Shown here: positions 21,644 to 31,100 of the stretch, piece by piece
How positions within the stretch are numbered: position 1 is the stretch's first letter
Layout of the letters: each line of letters starts with the position of its first letter
Assembly (NCBI RefSeq): GCF_030408615.1
Contig: NZ_CP047187.1
Span: 310,001-374,000 of the forward strand
DNA from: Corynebacterium bovis DSM 20582 = CIP 54.80
GTDB lineage: Bacteria; Actinomycetota; Actinomycetes; Mycobacteriales; Mycobacteriaceae
Direction: 5' to 3'
Length of the DNA: 64,000 bases
Notes under the pieces: generated by a model
Told to the model about the DNA's origin: nothing
Seen by the model: the letters and a program-made list of their open reading frames with translations, nothing else
Database searches by the model: none
Made by a program: the position numbers and the translations under genes

Positions 21644-23305
21644 ATGACTGACAACACCACTCCGGCCGGTAACCCGGCAGGCTCCGACGATGTCGCGATG
21701 CGCGGGGTCTGCCCCGTGACCGGGCACTCCAGCAACATCAACGGCGCCCCGGTCCGCACCGAGGAGCACAGCGTCACCGTCGGTGCGCAGGGCCCCATCG
21801 CCCTCAACGACGTGCACCTCATCGAGAAGCACGCCCACTTCAACCGGGAGCGCATCCCGGAGCGCAACGTCCACGCGAAGGGCTCCGGCGCCTTCGGTGA
21901 GCTCACCGTCACCGAGGACGTCTCGAAGTACACGAAGGCGGACCTCTTCCAGCCGGGCCGCGTGACCCCGATGCTCGCCCGCTTCTCCACCGTCGCCGGT
22001 GAGCAGGGCTACCCCGACACCGTCCGCGACGTCCGCGGGTTCTCGCTGAAGTTCTACACCCAGGAGGGCAACTACGACCTCGTGGGGAACAACACCCCGG
22101 TGTTCTTCCTCCGCGACGGCATCAAGTTCCCGGACTTCATCCGCTCCCAGAAGCGGCTCCACGGCCCGGGCCTCCAGTCCGCCGACATGCAGTGGGACTT
22201 CTGGACCCGCAGCCCGGAGTCCGCACACCAGGTCACCTACCTCATGGGTGACCGCGGCATCCCGACGGACTTCCGCCACATGGACGGCTTCAGCTCCCAC
22301 ACCTACCAGTGGATCAACGCCGACAACGAGCGCTTCTGGGTGAAGTACCACTTCAAGACCCGCCAGGGCTGGAAGTACTTCACCGACGAGGAGGCCTCGC
22401 AGGTCCTCGCCTCCCAGGACTTCGACCACTCCCGCAAGGACCTGTGGGAGGCCATCGAGGCCGGCGACTACCCGACGTGGGACGTCAAGGTGCAGATCAT
22501 GCCCCTCGACGAGGCCGAGGGCTACCGCTGGAACCCGTTCGACCTCACCAAGACCTGGTCCCAGAAGGACTACCCGCTCATCCCGGTCGGCCACTTCACG
22601 CTGAACCGGAACCCGGAGAACTTCTTCGCCCAGATCGAGCAGGCCGCGTTCGCGCCGTCGAACATCGTCCCCGGCATCGGCTTCTCCCCGGACAAGATGC
22701 TGCTCGCGCGCTCCTTCGCGTACGCGGACACGCAGCGCTACCGCCTCGGCGTGAACTACCACCAGATCCCGGTCAACCACCCGATCGCGGACAACGGCAA
22801 CCACTTCACCGCGAAGGACGGCGCCTCGGCGCACGAGTTCCCGCCGGCCGGCACGCCGACGTACTCGCCGAACCGCTTCGACCGCGGCGAGGGCCTCGAC
22901 GACGTCAAGGACGGCTCCGGTGCCGTCGAGAAGGGCGTCGCCCCCGGCGAGTCGAAGTACGGCTTCGGCCGCGGGCAGGAGTCCGCGACCGGCGTCGCCT
23001 ACGATCTCGGTCTGTTCGACGAGAACCACGGCGGCGACCTCACCCGGGGCGCGTACGTCCGGCACGAGGACGACGACGACTTCATGCAGCCGGGCATCCT
23101 CGTCCGGGAGGTTCTCGACGACGCCGCGCGTGAGCGGCTCGCCGGGAACATCGCCCGGGCCATGGACGGTGTCTCCGAGCAGGTCGAGCAGCAGTGCTAC
23201 GTCTACTGGAGCAAGGTCGACGAGAACCTCGGCGCCCGCGTCAAGGAGCTCTTCCAGGCCGCCGACAACAGCCCGGCCGACCAGACCGGCCCGCGCGGCG
23301 AGTGA
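21644..23305 (+). CDS. katA: monofunctional haem catalase
   Basis: KatA dismutates hydrogen peroxide. The clade-3 type catalase motifs are intact: the distal His in RIPERNVHAKGSGAFGEL, the Asn-containing NNTPVFFLRDGIKFPDFI, and the proximal haem-ligand Tyr in LARSFAYADTQRYRLG. 553 residues, normal for a small-subunit catalase with a modest N-terminal extension. The strong GAGGAGG ribosome site and a codon choice that is more uniform than in neighbouring genes suggest high expression. A 16-bp hairpin terminator follows. The gene is divergent from sigC, as in C. glutamicum. Confidence 0.98.
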   Translation: MTDNTTPAGNPAGSDDVAMRGVCPVTGHSSNINGAPVRTEEHSVTVGAQGPIALNDVHLIEKHAHFNRERIPERNVHAKGSGAFGELTVTEDVSKYTKADLFQPGRVTPMLARFSTVAGEQGYPDTVRDVRGFSLKFYTQEGNYDLVGNNTPVFFLRDGIKFPDFIRSQKRLHGPGLQSADMQWDFWTRSPESAHQVTYLMGDRGIPTDFRHMDGFSSHTYQWINADNERFWVKYHFKTRQGWKYFTDEEASQVLASQDFDHSRKDLWEAIEAGDYPTWDVKVQIMPLDEAEGYRWNPFDLTKTWSQKDYPLIPVGHFTLNRNPENFFAQIEQAAFAPSNIVPGIGFSPDKMLLARSFAYADTQRYRLGVNYHQIPVNHPIADNGNHFTAKDGASAHEFPPAGTPTYSPNRFDRGEGLDDVKDGSGAVEKGVAPGESKYGFGRGQESATGVAYDLGLFDENHGGDLTRGAYVRHEDDDDFMQPGILVREVLDDAARERLAGNIARAMDGVSEQVEQQCYVYWSKVDENLGARVKELFQAADNSPADQTGPRGE

Positions 23306-23373
23306 CACCCCCGGCCGTCGGCGGCTGACACCGCCGGCGTCGCCACCGGTCCGCGGCTGAGACCGTGACCACT

Positions 23374-23412
23374 GCCAGGCCCCGCACCCCGTCCACGGGT
23401 GCGGGGCCTGGC
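23374..23412 (+). terminator. katA terminator
   Basis: A perfect 16-bp stem (gccaggccccgcaccc with gggtgcggggcctggc) and a 7-nt loop, 69 bp after katA. It has no clear U-tract. Confidence 0.85.
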
Positions 23413-23601
23413 GTCGTCTCCGGACCTCCCGCCGTCCCGCGCCACGGCCCACGCCCCGCGCCACGGTCCCCGTCCCGTGCCCGCCGCTCCACCCACGCGA
23501 CGGCGCGGACGCCGGTACCCTGGCGGCCGAACGGCCGGGACGGACCCGGCCGGGACCCGGCCCCGGGAGACGGGGCCGGAACCAGTGAAGGGAGAACGAC
23601 C

Positions 23602-24036
23602 ATGGCTGACTCGACTGAGGCTCTGTACACGGGAACGGCGCTGTCCACCGGGGGCGGCCGCGACGGTCACGTCGCCACCGACGACCGGCGGATCGACCTC
23701 GAGGTCCGGCCGCCGAAGGAGATGGGCGGCTCCGGCGAGGGCACGAACCCGGAGCAGCTCGTCGCCGCCGGCTGGGCCGCGTGCTTCAACGGCGCGCTCC
23801 AGGCGATCATGCGCAAGGAGGGCGTGAAGGTCGACACGCCGCCCGAGGTCCGCGTGCAGTCCACCATCAACCGCGACGGGGAGGGCTTCTCCATCAGCGC
23901 CGCGATCACGGCGACGTTCCACGGCGTCGAGCAGGCCGTGGCCGACGACCTCGTGGCGAAGGCGCACGAGTTCTGCCCGTACTCGAAGGCGACGCGCGGC
24001 AACGTGCCGACCGAGGTCACCGCCACCGTCGCGTGA
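23602..24036 (+). CDS. ohr: organic hydroperoxide resistance protein (Ohr/OsmC family)
   Basis: Ohr reduces organic hydroperoxides using two cysteines. Both are here: the peroxidatic Cys in AAGWAACFNGALQAIM and the resolving Cys in HEFCPYSKATRGN. The N-terminal TEALYTGTALSTGGGRDGHV is typical of Ohr rather than OsmC. 144 residues, normal. The ATG at 23602 follows a GAAGGGAG ribosome site. It stands next to katA, so two peroxide defences are adjacent. The stop codon begins an eight-fold 8-bp array. Confidence 0.95.
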   Translation: MADSTEALYTGTALSTGGGRDGHVATDDRRIDLEVRPPKEMGGSGEGTNPEQLVAAGWAACFNGALQAIMRKEGVKVDTPPEVRVQSTINRDGEGFSISAAITATFHGVEQAVADDLVAKAHEFCPYSKATRGNVPTEVTATVA

Positions 24037-24100
24037 CCGCGTGACTGCGTGACCGTATGACCGCGTGACTGCGTGACCGTATGACCGCGTGACCGCGTCA
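24031..24100 (+). repeat. 8-bp stop-codon array after ohr
   Basis: Units cgcgtgac, tgcgtgac and cgtatgac repeat with an exact 8-nt period. TGA occurs at 24034 (the real stop), 24042, 24050, 24058, 24066, 24074, 24082 and 24090. Because 8 is 2 modulo 3, all frames are closed within three units. A 24-nt higher-order unit is also visible. Confidence 0.92.
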
Positions 24101-24101
24101 C

Positions 24102-24133
24102 CGGGGCCGGGGGCCGACCCCCGACCGGCCCCG
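24102..24133. terminator. bidirectional hairpin between ohr and the mrp operon
   Basis: CGGGGCCGG (24102-24110) pairs perfectly with CCGGCCCCG (24125-24133), between two convergent transcription units. Confidence 0.5.
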
Positions 24134-24222
24134 CCCCCTGCACGTCTCTGCACGCCCCCGCACGCCCCCTGCACACCCCCGCGCGCCCTCCCACCCCACC
24201 CCCCCCGGTGGCCGGGACCGGC

Positions 24223-24642
24223 CTAGCGCGGTTCCTTCGCGCGTTCGCCGCCGGACAGCGGCACGGTGTGGTCCCAGTGCGTCGCGTGCAGGGCGCGGCC
24301 CATGATGAACGACCCCATCGCCGCGACGACGAGCAGCGCGACGATCGCGACGATCGCCTTGACGAACTCGGCGAGGATGAACCCCTCCGTCGACCACGAG
24401 TACACGAGGTTCGCCGCGACGAGCAGCGGCAACCCCACCCCGACGGCCGGGCCGACCATGTTGATCTGGCTCAGCGCGTCCGGGGCGAGGTACATCGCCA
24501 CCGCCGACCCGAGGACCATGACGGACCCGCACACGGCGAGGACGCCGATGAGGACCGCGGCGAACCAGTTCGGGTCGTGGAACTCCTTGACCTGGCCGGC
24601 GGCCTCGCCACCGGCGGCGAGCAGCGTCGTCACTCCGGACAT
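24223..24642 (-). CDS. mrpG: Na+/H+ antiporter subunit G
   Basis: A small membrane subunit of the Mrp antiporter, 139 residues with three hydrophobic helices. The segments VLIGVLAVCGSVMVLGSAVAMYLAPDALSQINMVGP and VGLPLLVAANLVYSW correspond to the MnhG/PhaG family. It is the last gene of the operon, 1 nt after mrpF, and ends near a convergent hairpin. Confidence 0.92.
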   Translation of the reverse strand: MSGVTTLLAAGGEAAGQVKEFHDPNWFAAVLIGVLAVCGSVMVLGSAVAMYLAPDALSQINMVGPAVGVGLPLLVAANLVYSWSTEGFILAEFVKAIVAIVALLVVAAMGSFIMGRALHATHWDHTVPLSGGERAKEPR

Positions 24643-24643
24643 G

Positions 24644-24922
24644 TCAGCGCCTCCCTCGGGTGATGATGCGGGCGTAGGCGATGGTCGTCAACGCGCCGAA
24701 GAGGCCGGCGAACATGACGACGTCGTACGTGATCGCCGACCGGTGGAACAGGCAGTAGGACAGGAACAGTCCGACCATGGCGAAGAACACCATGTCGGAG
24801 AGCACCGCGCGCCGGGCGTCGTTGTGCGTGGACGCCGCGCGCCACAGGACGATGAGCAGGGCGAGGGCGTTGACGGCGATCGTGATGCCGCCCGCGATGG
24901 TGAGGAAGGTCGTGGGGCTCAT
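24644..24922 (-). CDS. mrpF: Na+/H+ antiporter subunit F
   Basis: A 92-residue subunit with three transmembrane helices. The conserved MrpF core RAASTHNDARRAVLSDMVFFAMVGLFLSYC includes the Arg and Asp residues of the family. Its ATG overlaps the mrpE stop by 4 nt (ATGA). Confidence 0.92.
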   Translation of the reverse strand: MSPTTFLTIAGGITIAVNALALLIVLWRAASTHNDARRAVLSDMVFFAMVGLFLSYCLFHRSAITYDVVMFAGLFGALTTIAYARIITRGRR

Positions 24923-25977
24923 CGGTCGTCGTTCCTCTCTGGGTCGGGGGCCGGGCGGCGGTCGGGTCGGGGGTCGGGGTCGGGGGCGCGGTCGGTGCGG
25001 CCGTCGGGGCGGGGCCCGGAGGGGGGACGACGGGACCCTCCGCGCGGTGCCTGCGTCTCGTCGACGCTGCTCAGGGGGATGCCGTCGCGCCGGGCCCGGT
25101 CGATGCTCCGGCGGATGTCCGTCCCGACGGCGTCGGAGTGGCCGGGCGGCGGGGTGTCGGGCACCGTGTCCCCGGGCGGCCGGCGGTCGGCGAGGTCGGC
25201 CCGGAGGTCCTGGGTGCCGTCCTGTTCACCGAGGCGGGCGGCGTCGCCCGGGCTGGGCCACGTCGAGGGGAACGGGGAGACGTCGTCGCCGCGGGCGCGG
25301 CGGGCGTTGCGTTCGGCGATCTCCTGGCGGATCTCGTCGGCGAGCTCGTGGGCGTGGGCGGGGTCGCGGGACGCCTCCTGGGCGAGGATCGCGGCGACGA
25401 ACGCGGCGGCGTGGGGCGTCGAGTCCACCTTCTCCATGTCGAAGGCGTCCTCGTTGCGGGCACGGCCACCGCGGCTGCCGTGGTAGCCGCGCGGTCCCGG
25501 CGTGCCGCGCTCGACGAGGTGCTTGACGTCGAATTGCTGCTTGCGCTTCCGGACGGACGGGGCGAGCTTCGCCTCCATGACGGCGATGTCGTGGAGCAGC
25601 TCCTCCGGTTCGGAGCCGTACATGGCGTGGACGGCGAGGAAGCGCTGGACGTTCGTCAGGCCGTGCGTGTCGAACTCCGCGCCGGCGACGGCGGAGGCGT
25701 CGTGCCGGTCGCGGTTGCCGGCGGCGGCGTCGTAGTCGACCTCCTTGGGGCCGGTCACGCCGAGGGCGAGGGTGCCCGGGGTCATCGTGATCGACGCGAT
25801 GAGGGCGGCGATGTCCCGTTCGGAGGTCACGCGCAGGGGGTAGTAGAGGACGACGGGGGCGATGTTGCGGCCGGTCGTGAACGTGTCGTAGACCATCGCG
25901 ACGGACTCGACGATGATCTGGCCGGTCAGCCAGAGGACGTACCGCGCGCAGTGGATGACGGTCCTGAGCAGCTTCAC
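24919..25977 (-). CDS. mrpE: Na+/H+ antiporter subunit E with a long C-terminal extension
   Basis: MrpE is a membrane subunit needed for full antiporter assembly. Two hydrophobic helices (VLWLTGQIIVESVAMVYDTF) and the cytosolic motif YYPLRVTSERDIAALIASITMTPGTLALGV identify it. The family is normally about 160-200 residues. Here 352 residues are present, because a charged soluble extension with KRKQQFDVKHLVERG and a Pro/Asp/Arg-rich, probably disordered end follows. The GTG overlaps the mrpD stop by 4 nt. The extension has no family I recognise. Confidence 0.88.
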   Translation of the reverse strand: MKLLRTVIHCARYVLWLTGQIIVESVAMVYDTFTTGRNIAPVVLYYPLRVTSERDIAALIASITMTPGTLALGVTGPKEVDYDAAAGNRDRHDASAVAGAEFDTHGLTNVQRFLAVHAMYGSEPEELLHDIAVMEAKLAPSVRKRKQQFDVKHLVERGTPGPRGYHGSRGGRARNEDAFDMEKVDSTPHAAAFVAAILAQEASRDPAHAHELADEIRQEIAERNARRARGDDVSPFPSTWPSPGDAARLGEQDGTQDLRADLADRRPPGDTVPDTPPPGHSDAVGTDIRRSIDRARRDGIPLSSVDETQAPRGGSRRPPSGPRPDGRTDRAPDPDPRPDRRPAPDPERNDDR

Positions 25978-27719
25978 CGGTGGTCACCAGCTTCCGTGTC
26001 GGGGGCGGCGGGGGCGGCGGGGGCGTGGGAGGCCGCCGGTGCCCCGGACGTCGCCGGGGCGTCGGCGGTGCCGCGCGGGGCGGGGGCGACGGGCGTCCCC
26101 GGGGTGTCCGGGGAGGGGTCCGTCGGACGGGCCGCCCCGACCCCGAACGAGTCGGTGTCGAGGACGGAGCCGACGCCGCGCTCCCCGCCGAGCACCGCGT
26201 GGACGTACGGGGCGGTGTCCGTGAGGTCGTCGGCCGCCCGGTTCGTCAGCGCGAACACGCCGCCCGCCCCGACGAACATCGCGACGCTCACGGCGAGCAG
26301 CGTCGCCCCCGGCAGCACGAAGCGCGGCGAGACCGCGAGCGACGGGTTCATCTGCTTCGGGCTCATCGGCTTGCCCCAGAAGACCTCCCGCCACACGTAG
26401 AGCATGGAGAACAGGCTGCCGAGCCCGGCGACGAGGATCGCGCCGACGACCAGCCACGCCTTCCACGTCCCGTCGCCGGCGACGCCGAGGACGAGGGCGA
26501 GCTTGCCCCACACCCCGGAGAACGGCGGGAAGCCGATGATCGACAGCGCCCCCGCCGCGAACACGGCGGCGGGGAACGGGTCGCGGCGCAGCAGCCCGCT
26601 GAGGGTGCGGATCCGCCCGGTGCCGTACGTCTCCTCCACCGCACCGGCGGTCATGATGAGCGACCCGGCGGTGACCATGTGGTGGAGCATGTAGAACAGC
26701 GCGGCGCTGAGCAGCAGCCGGGGGTTCTCCGCGACGAAGGCGAGGGCGACGAGGATGAACGGGATGCCGTTGACCATCTGGTAGGCCAGCACCCCGCGCA
26801 TCGACGCCTCGGCCATGCCCGCGAACGCGCCGATGAGCATCCCGGCGACCGTGATGACGATGATCGCCCACGACCACGCCGGGTCGCCCTCGAAGACGAC
26901 CATGAACACCCGGATGATGGCGTACACGCCGACCTTCGTGTGCAGGCCGGAGAACAGGGACATCACCGCCGGCGAGGTCGACGGGTAGGCGCGGGGGAGC
27001 CACGTGTGGACCGGGGCCATCCCGGCCTTCACCCCGAGCGCGAGGAGGACGAGGCCGAGGGCGACGACGAGCTGCCACTGCGTGCCGTGGACGCCGTCGG
27101 CGAAGGAGACCCCGCGCGGACCGGCGGCCCCGGCGAGCGCGGCGAGGTTCGTCGTCCCCACCACCGCGTACGTGAACCCGACGCCGATGACGAGCACCGC
27201 CGACGTCACGAGGTTGACGATGACGAACATCCGGGCCGACGCGAGCCGCGCCCACGTCCCCGTCATCGCGAGCAGCCCGTACGAGGGCATGAGCATGACC
27301 TCGACGAACACGAAGAGGTTGAACAGGTCGGCGGTGAGCACGGCGCCCCACACGCCGCCGATGAGCATGAGCGTCAGCGCCGGGTAGAAGCGGGCGGCGG
27401 TCTCCCCGACGGCGTCGGCGAACCAGTTCGCGGTGAGGGCGATGAGGCCCGTCGTGACGATCATGAGGCCGGTGAACGTGTCCGCGGCCAGCGGGATCGA
27501 CACCCCGCCCGGGTAGCCGCCGACGGCGTGGGCGACGGTCGAGGTGTCCCCGGACACGGCGGCGACGAGCCACGCGCCGCCGAGGACGCCCGCCGCCGGG
27601 ACGACGATCCCGAGCGTGCGGCGCACCACGGCCCACGGGGCGACGGCCGCGAGGCCCGCCGCGATGAGGGGCACGGCGATGAAGAGGGGGAGCAGTGCTC
27701 CCACGTCCGTCGGGGCCAT
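25974..27719 (-). CDS. mrpD: Na+/H+ antiporter subunit D
   Basis: A proton-translocating subunit homologous to NuoN/NuoM of complex I. It is 581 residues with about 14 helices. Typical motifs are EVMLMPSYGLLAMTGTWARL, the Lys-containing GVKAGMAPVHTWLPRAYPSTSP and MLHHMVTAGSLIMTAGAVEETYGTG. The last 70 residues form an Ala/Pro-rich tail. The start overlaps the mrpC stop by one base (TGATG). Confidence 0.95.
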   Translation of the reverse strand: MAPTDVGALLPLFIAVPLIAAGLAAVAPWAVVRRTLGIVVPAAGVLGGAWLVAAVSGDTSTVAHAVGGYPGGVSIPLAADTFTGLMIVTTGLIALTANWFADAVGETAARFYPALTLMLIGGVWGAVLTADLFNLFVFVEVMLMPSYGLLAMTGTWARLASARMFVIVNLVTSAVLVIGVGFTYAVVGTTNLAALAGAAGPRGVSFADGVHGTQWQLVVALGLVLLALGVKAGMAPVHTWLPRAYPSTSPAVMSLFSGLHTKVGVYAIIRVFMVVFEGDPAWSWAIIVITVAGMLIGAFAGMAEASMRGVLAYQMVNGIPFILVALAFVAENPRLLLSAALFYMLHHMVTAGSLIMTAGAVEETYGTGRIRTLSGLLRRDPFPAAVFAAGALSIIGFPPFSGVWGKLALVLGVAGDGTWKAWLVVGAILVAGLGSLFSMLYVWREVFWGKPMSPKQMNPSLAVSPRFVLPGATLLAVSVAMFVGAGGVFALTNRAADDLTDTAPYVHAVLGGERGVGSVLDTDSFGVGAARPTDPSPDTPGTPVAPAPRGTADAPATSGAPAASHAPAAPAAPDTEAGDHR

Positions 27720-28144
27720 CAGTAGTTCTCCTCACGCTGTCGACGTCGGGCGGCCTCGGGGGAGTCCTTCGTGATGTGGTGGGCCGACCGGCCCATGGTC
27801 TGGAGGGAGCGGAAGCTCTTGCGGGCCTTCTCCGGGTCCTCGGCGGCGCTCGTGTCGTCGTCGCGCCCGAGCGCGGCGAGGGTGAGCATGAGGGCCGTGG
27901 CCGCCATGCTGATGACGATGGCGGTGAGGACGAACGCCTGGGGGAGGGGGTCCGCGGCCTCGGCGGCGGTCGCCCGGTCGGCGAGGGGTTCCTCCCGCCA
28001 CGCGCCGACGCCGGCGGCGAGGAGGATGAGGTTCGTCCCGTGGCTGATGAGGGTCATGCCGATGACGAGGCGGACCATGCCGCGCTGCATGATGAGGTAC
28101 GTGCCTCCCGCGACGAGGATGGCGATGACGGCTGCGATGATCAT
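27719..28144 (-). CDS. mrpC: Na+/H+ antiporter subunit C
   Basis: A 141-residue NuoK-like subunit with three helices: ILVAGGTYLIMQRGMVRLVIGMTLISHGTNLILL, with the conserved Gly/His region, and LPQAFVLTAIVISMAATALML. The ATG overlaps the mrpA stop (ATGA). The C-terminal 40 residues are charged. Confidence 0.95.
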   Translation of the reverse strand: MIIAAVIAILVAGGTYLIMQRGMVRLVIGMTLISHGTNLILLAAGVGAWREEPLADRATAAEAADPLPQAFVLTAIVISMAATALMLTLAALGRDDDTSAAEDPEKARKSFRSLQTMGRSAHHITKDSPEAARRRQREENY

Positions 28145-31100
28145 TCGTCGGTCTCCTCGGCGGTGTCTGTGGCTGTGTCTGTGGCTGCGGCTGCGGCTGT
28201 GTTTTTGTCCGTGTCGTCCGTGGCCGTGCCGTCGACGGCGTCGGTCGTGTCGGCCGTGCCGCCGTCCCGGTCGCCGTCGCCCTCACCCTCGCCCTCGCCG
28301 TCGCTGTCGTTGACGTCGTCGTCGAGGGGGCGGCTGAGGATCGACCGTTCCGCCGGGGGGAGGTCGGAGGTCACGCCGAGGTCCTCGTCGTCGGGGTCGG
28401 GGGTCCCGGAGTCGTCGTCGGACCCGGTCCCCGTCCCGGAGGCCGCGGCCGCGTCGCCGTCGGTGCCCCGGTCGGAGGTCACGACGGACGCCTCACCGGA
28501 CCGGCCCCCGGGGGTCACGACGGACGCCTCACCGGCGTCACCGTCCGCGGCCCCGCCGGCGTCCGGCCGGGACGCGCCGCCGCCGGCGGAGACGGCCGTC
28601 GCCCCGGCGAGCGCGGGGATCGGCGAGTGCCGGCGCGGCGTCGCGCCCCGGCCGGCGGTCGTCGGCGCGGGGACGGCCTGGGCCGCGCGGTCGTCGGCGC
28701 CGCCGGTGCGGGCCGCCGGACCGCCGCCCCGGCCGGGGCGTTCCCGCCCGCCGAGCTGGTTGACGACGACGATGACCATGCCGATGACCGACAGGTACAC
28801 GCCGAGGTCGAAGACCATCGACGTCGTGACGTGCATCGACCCGATGTGCCCGTGGAGCGGGGTGAGGAACCCGCCCCCGGCGTACCCGGCGAGCCCGGTG
28901 ACCATCGCGAGGACGACGCCCCCGCCGATGAGCCGGTAGCCGAGGTCGCGGCCCCCGATGGTGCGGTTGCGCGGCGCGCCGAGGTACCAGGTGAACAGCG
29001 CACCCGAGGCGACGAGCGCGGCGATGAACCCGCCGCCCGGGGCGTTGTGCCCGCGCATGAACACGGTGAAGGACACGAGGCCCAGGACCGGCAGCAGGTA
29101 CGGCATGAGCGCCCGGGTGGGGATGGAGTTGAGGTGGGTGCTGCGCAGGTACTTGGAGTAGAACGGCGCGAGCTCCGGGACCTTGTGGACGTCCGGGAAG
29201 CGCGTCGACCCTTCCGCGCGGAACAGCTCCGCCGTCGACCCCGGGCCGTAGCCGGGCAGCGGCGAGCGCGGGACGGACGCGACGACCGCGGCGATGACGA
29301 TGCCGGTCATCCCGAGGACGGTGAGCTCGCCGAGGGTGTCGAAGGCACGGAACTCGACGAGGATGGTGTTCACGACGTTGTTGCCCGAGGAGATCTCCGG
29401 GGCGTTGTCGAGGTACCAGTCCGCGAGCGGGGGCTTGCCGTGCCGCCCGGTGAGCAGCCACACCCCGACGAAGGTGACGAGGCCGACGATCGTGGCGAGG
29501 ACCGTCGCGAACTTCGCCCGGTTCTCCCCCTCCCGCAGGTAGAGCCGCGGCTGGTGCCGCACGACGAGCATCATGACGACGACGACGAGGAACTCGACGA
29601 GGAGCTGCGTCAGCGCGACGTCGGGCGCGCCGAGCGTCAGCATGAGCCACGAGACCCCGACGCCGGCGATACCGGAGAGCACGATCGACGCCAGCCGCGA
29701 CCGCGTCGACACGACCGCGCCGACACTCAGCGCGACGATGACGAGCGCGATGAGGTCCGTCGGGTCGTCGATCCCCGACATCCGCGGCGGCAGGTCCGCG
29801 AGCCCCTGCAGGCGGCCCGGCCCGAGCAGCGAGAACATGCCCAGGGCGATGACGGACCCGAGGATCCACACCACGTGCCGGCTCGGGGCCATCGACGCGG
29901 CGGGCCGGCTGACGAGCCGCCCCCACCGCGCGGCGAGGGTGACGACGAGCGCGATGAGCTGCGCCCCGCTCACCGGGAAGAGCTTCCGCCCCTCGGACCA
30001 CCGCGAGATCCGGTGCCGCTGCGTGACACCGACGACGCCGAGGACGACGACGACCGCCGTGACGAGCACCGGGACGGTCACGCCGTGCCAGAGCCCGAGG
30101 TGACTGTGGGCGTCCTCGCCCGTGACGACCGCGGCCACCGCATCGAGGGGGGCGTCGTACCGGGAGAGCCAGAACACCGCCGGCAGGGACAGGACACCCG
30201 GCAGCGCGGCCGGGACCCAGAACAGGGGGGAGGCCTCGTGGACGTGGCTCATGTCGCGGCGGCCGTCGATGAACGCGCCGAAGACGTAGCGGGCGGAGTA
30301 GAGGAACGTCGCGACCGCGCCGCCCGTCGCCGCGACGAGGAGGACGACGACCCACGGGTCGGTGAACGGGGCGTCGAGGAAGGCGTCGAGCATCCCCTCC
30401 TTCGACACGAACCCGAGCAGCGGGGGAATGCCGGCCATCGACGCCGCGGACAGGACCGCGGCGGCGAACGTGAAGGGCATCCGGTTCCACAGCGGGCCGA
30501 GACGACGGATGTCACGGGTGCCGGTGGCGTGGTCGACGACGCCGATGAGCATGAACAGCGAGCTCTTGAACATCGCGTGCGCGGCGGTGTGGAGGATCGC
30601 CGCGGTGATCGCGAACGGGGTGCCGATGCCGATCGTGGCGACGATCCAGCCGAGCTGCGAGACCGTCGAGTACGCCGTGAGCTTCTTGAGGTCCGTCTTC
30701 TGCAGCGCGAAGACCGCCGCCGCGACGGCCGTCGTCATCCCCACCCCGACGAGCATGACGTGCCACACGGCGGTGCCGTGGAACATGCCCGAGAACCGGA
30801 TGAGCACGTACACGCCCGCCTTGACGACCGCCGCCGCGTGGAGGAACGCGGAGACCGGGGTGTCCGCGGCCATCGCCTCGGGCAGCCAGGCGTGGAAGGG
30901 GAACTGGGCGGCCTTCGAGAACCCGGCGAGGGCGACGAGCACCGCGACCAGCGTCGTCGTCCCCGGCTCGCGGGCCCACACGTCGCTGTGGATGATGCCC
31001 GTCAGCGACGTCGTCCCCGTCGCCGCGACCATGACCCCGACGGCCGCGAGGAGCAGCAGCCCCCCGGCGAAGGTGAGGATGAGGGTCCGGACCGACCCGG

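Noticed and set aside
24031-24100. CRISPR array
   Set aside because: The 8-bp units have no spacers, and there are no cas genes in the window. None of the other repeats has a CRISPR-like repeat/spacer layout.
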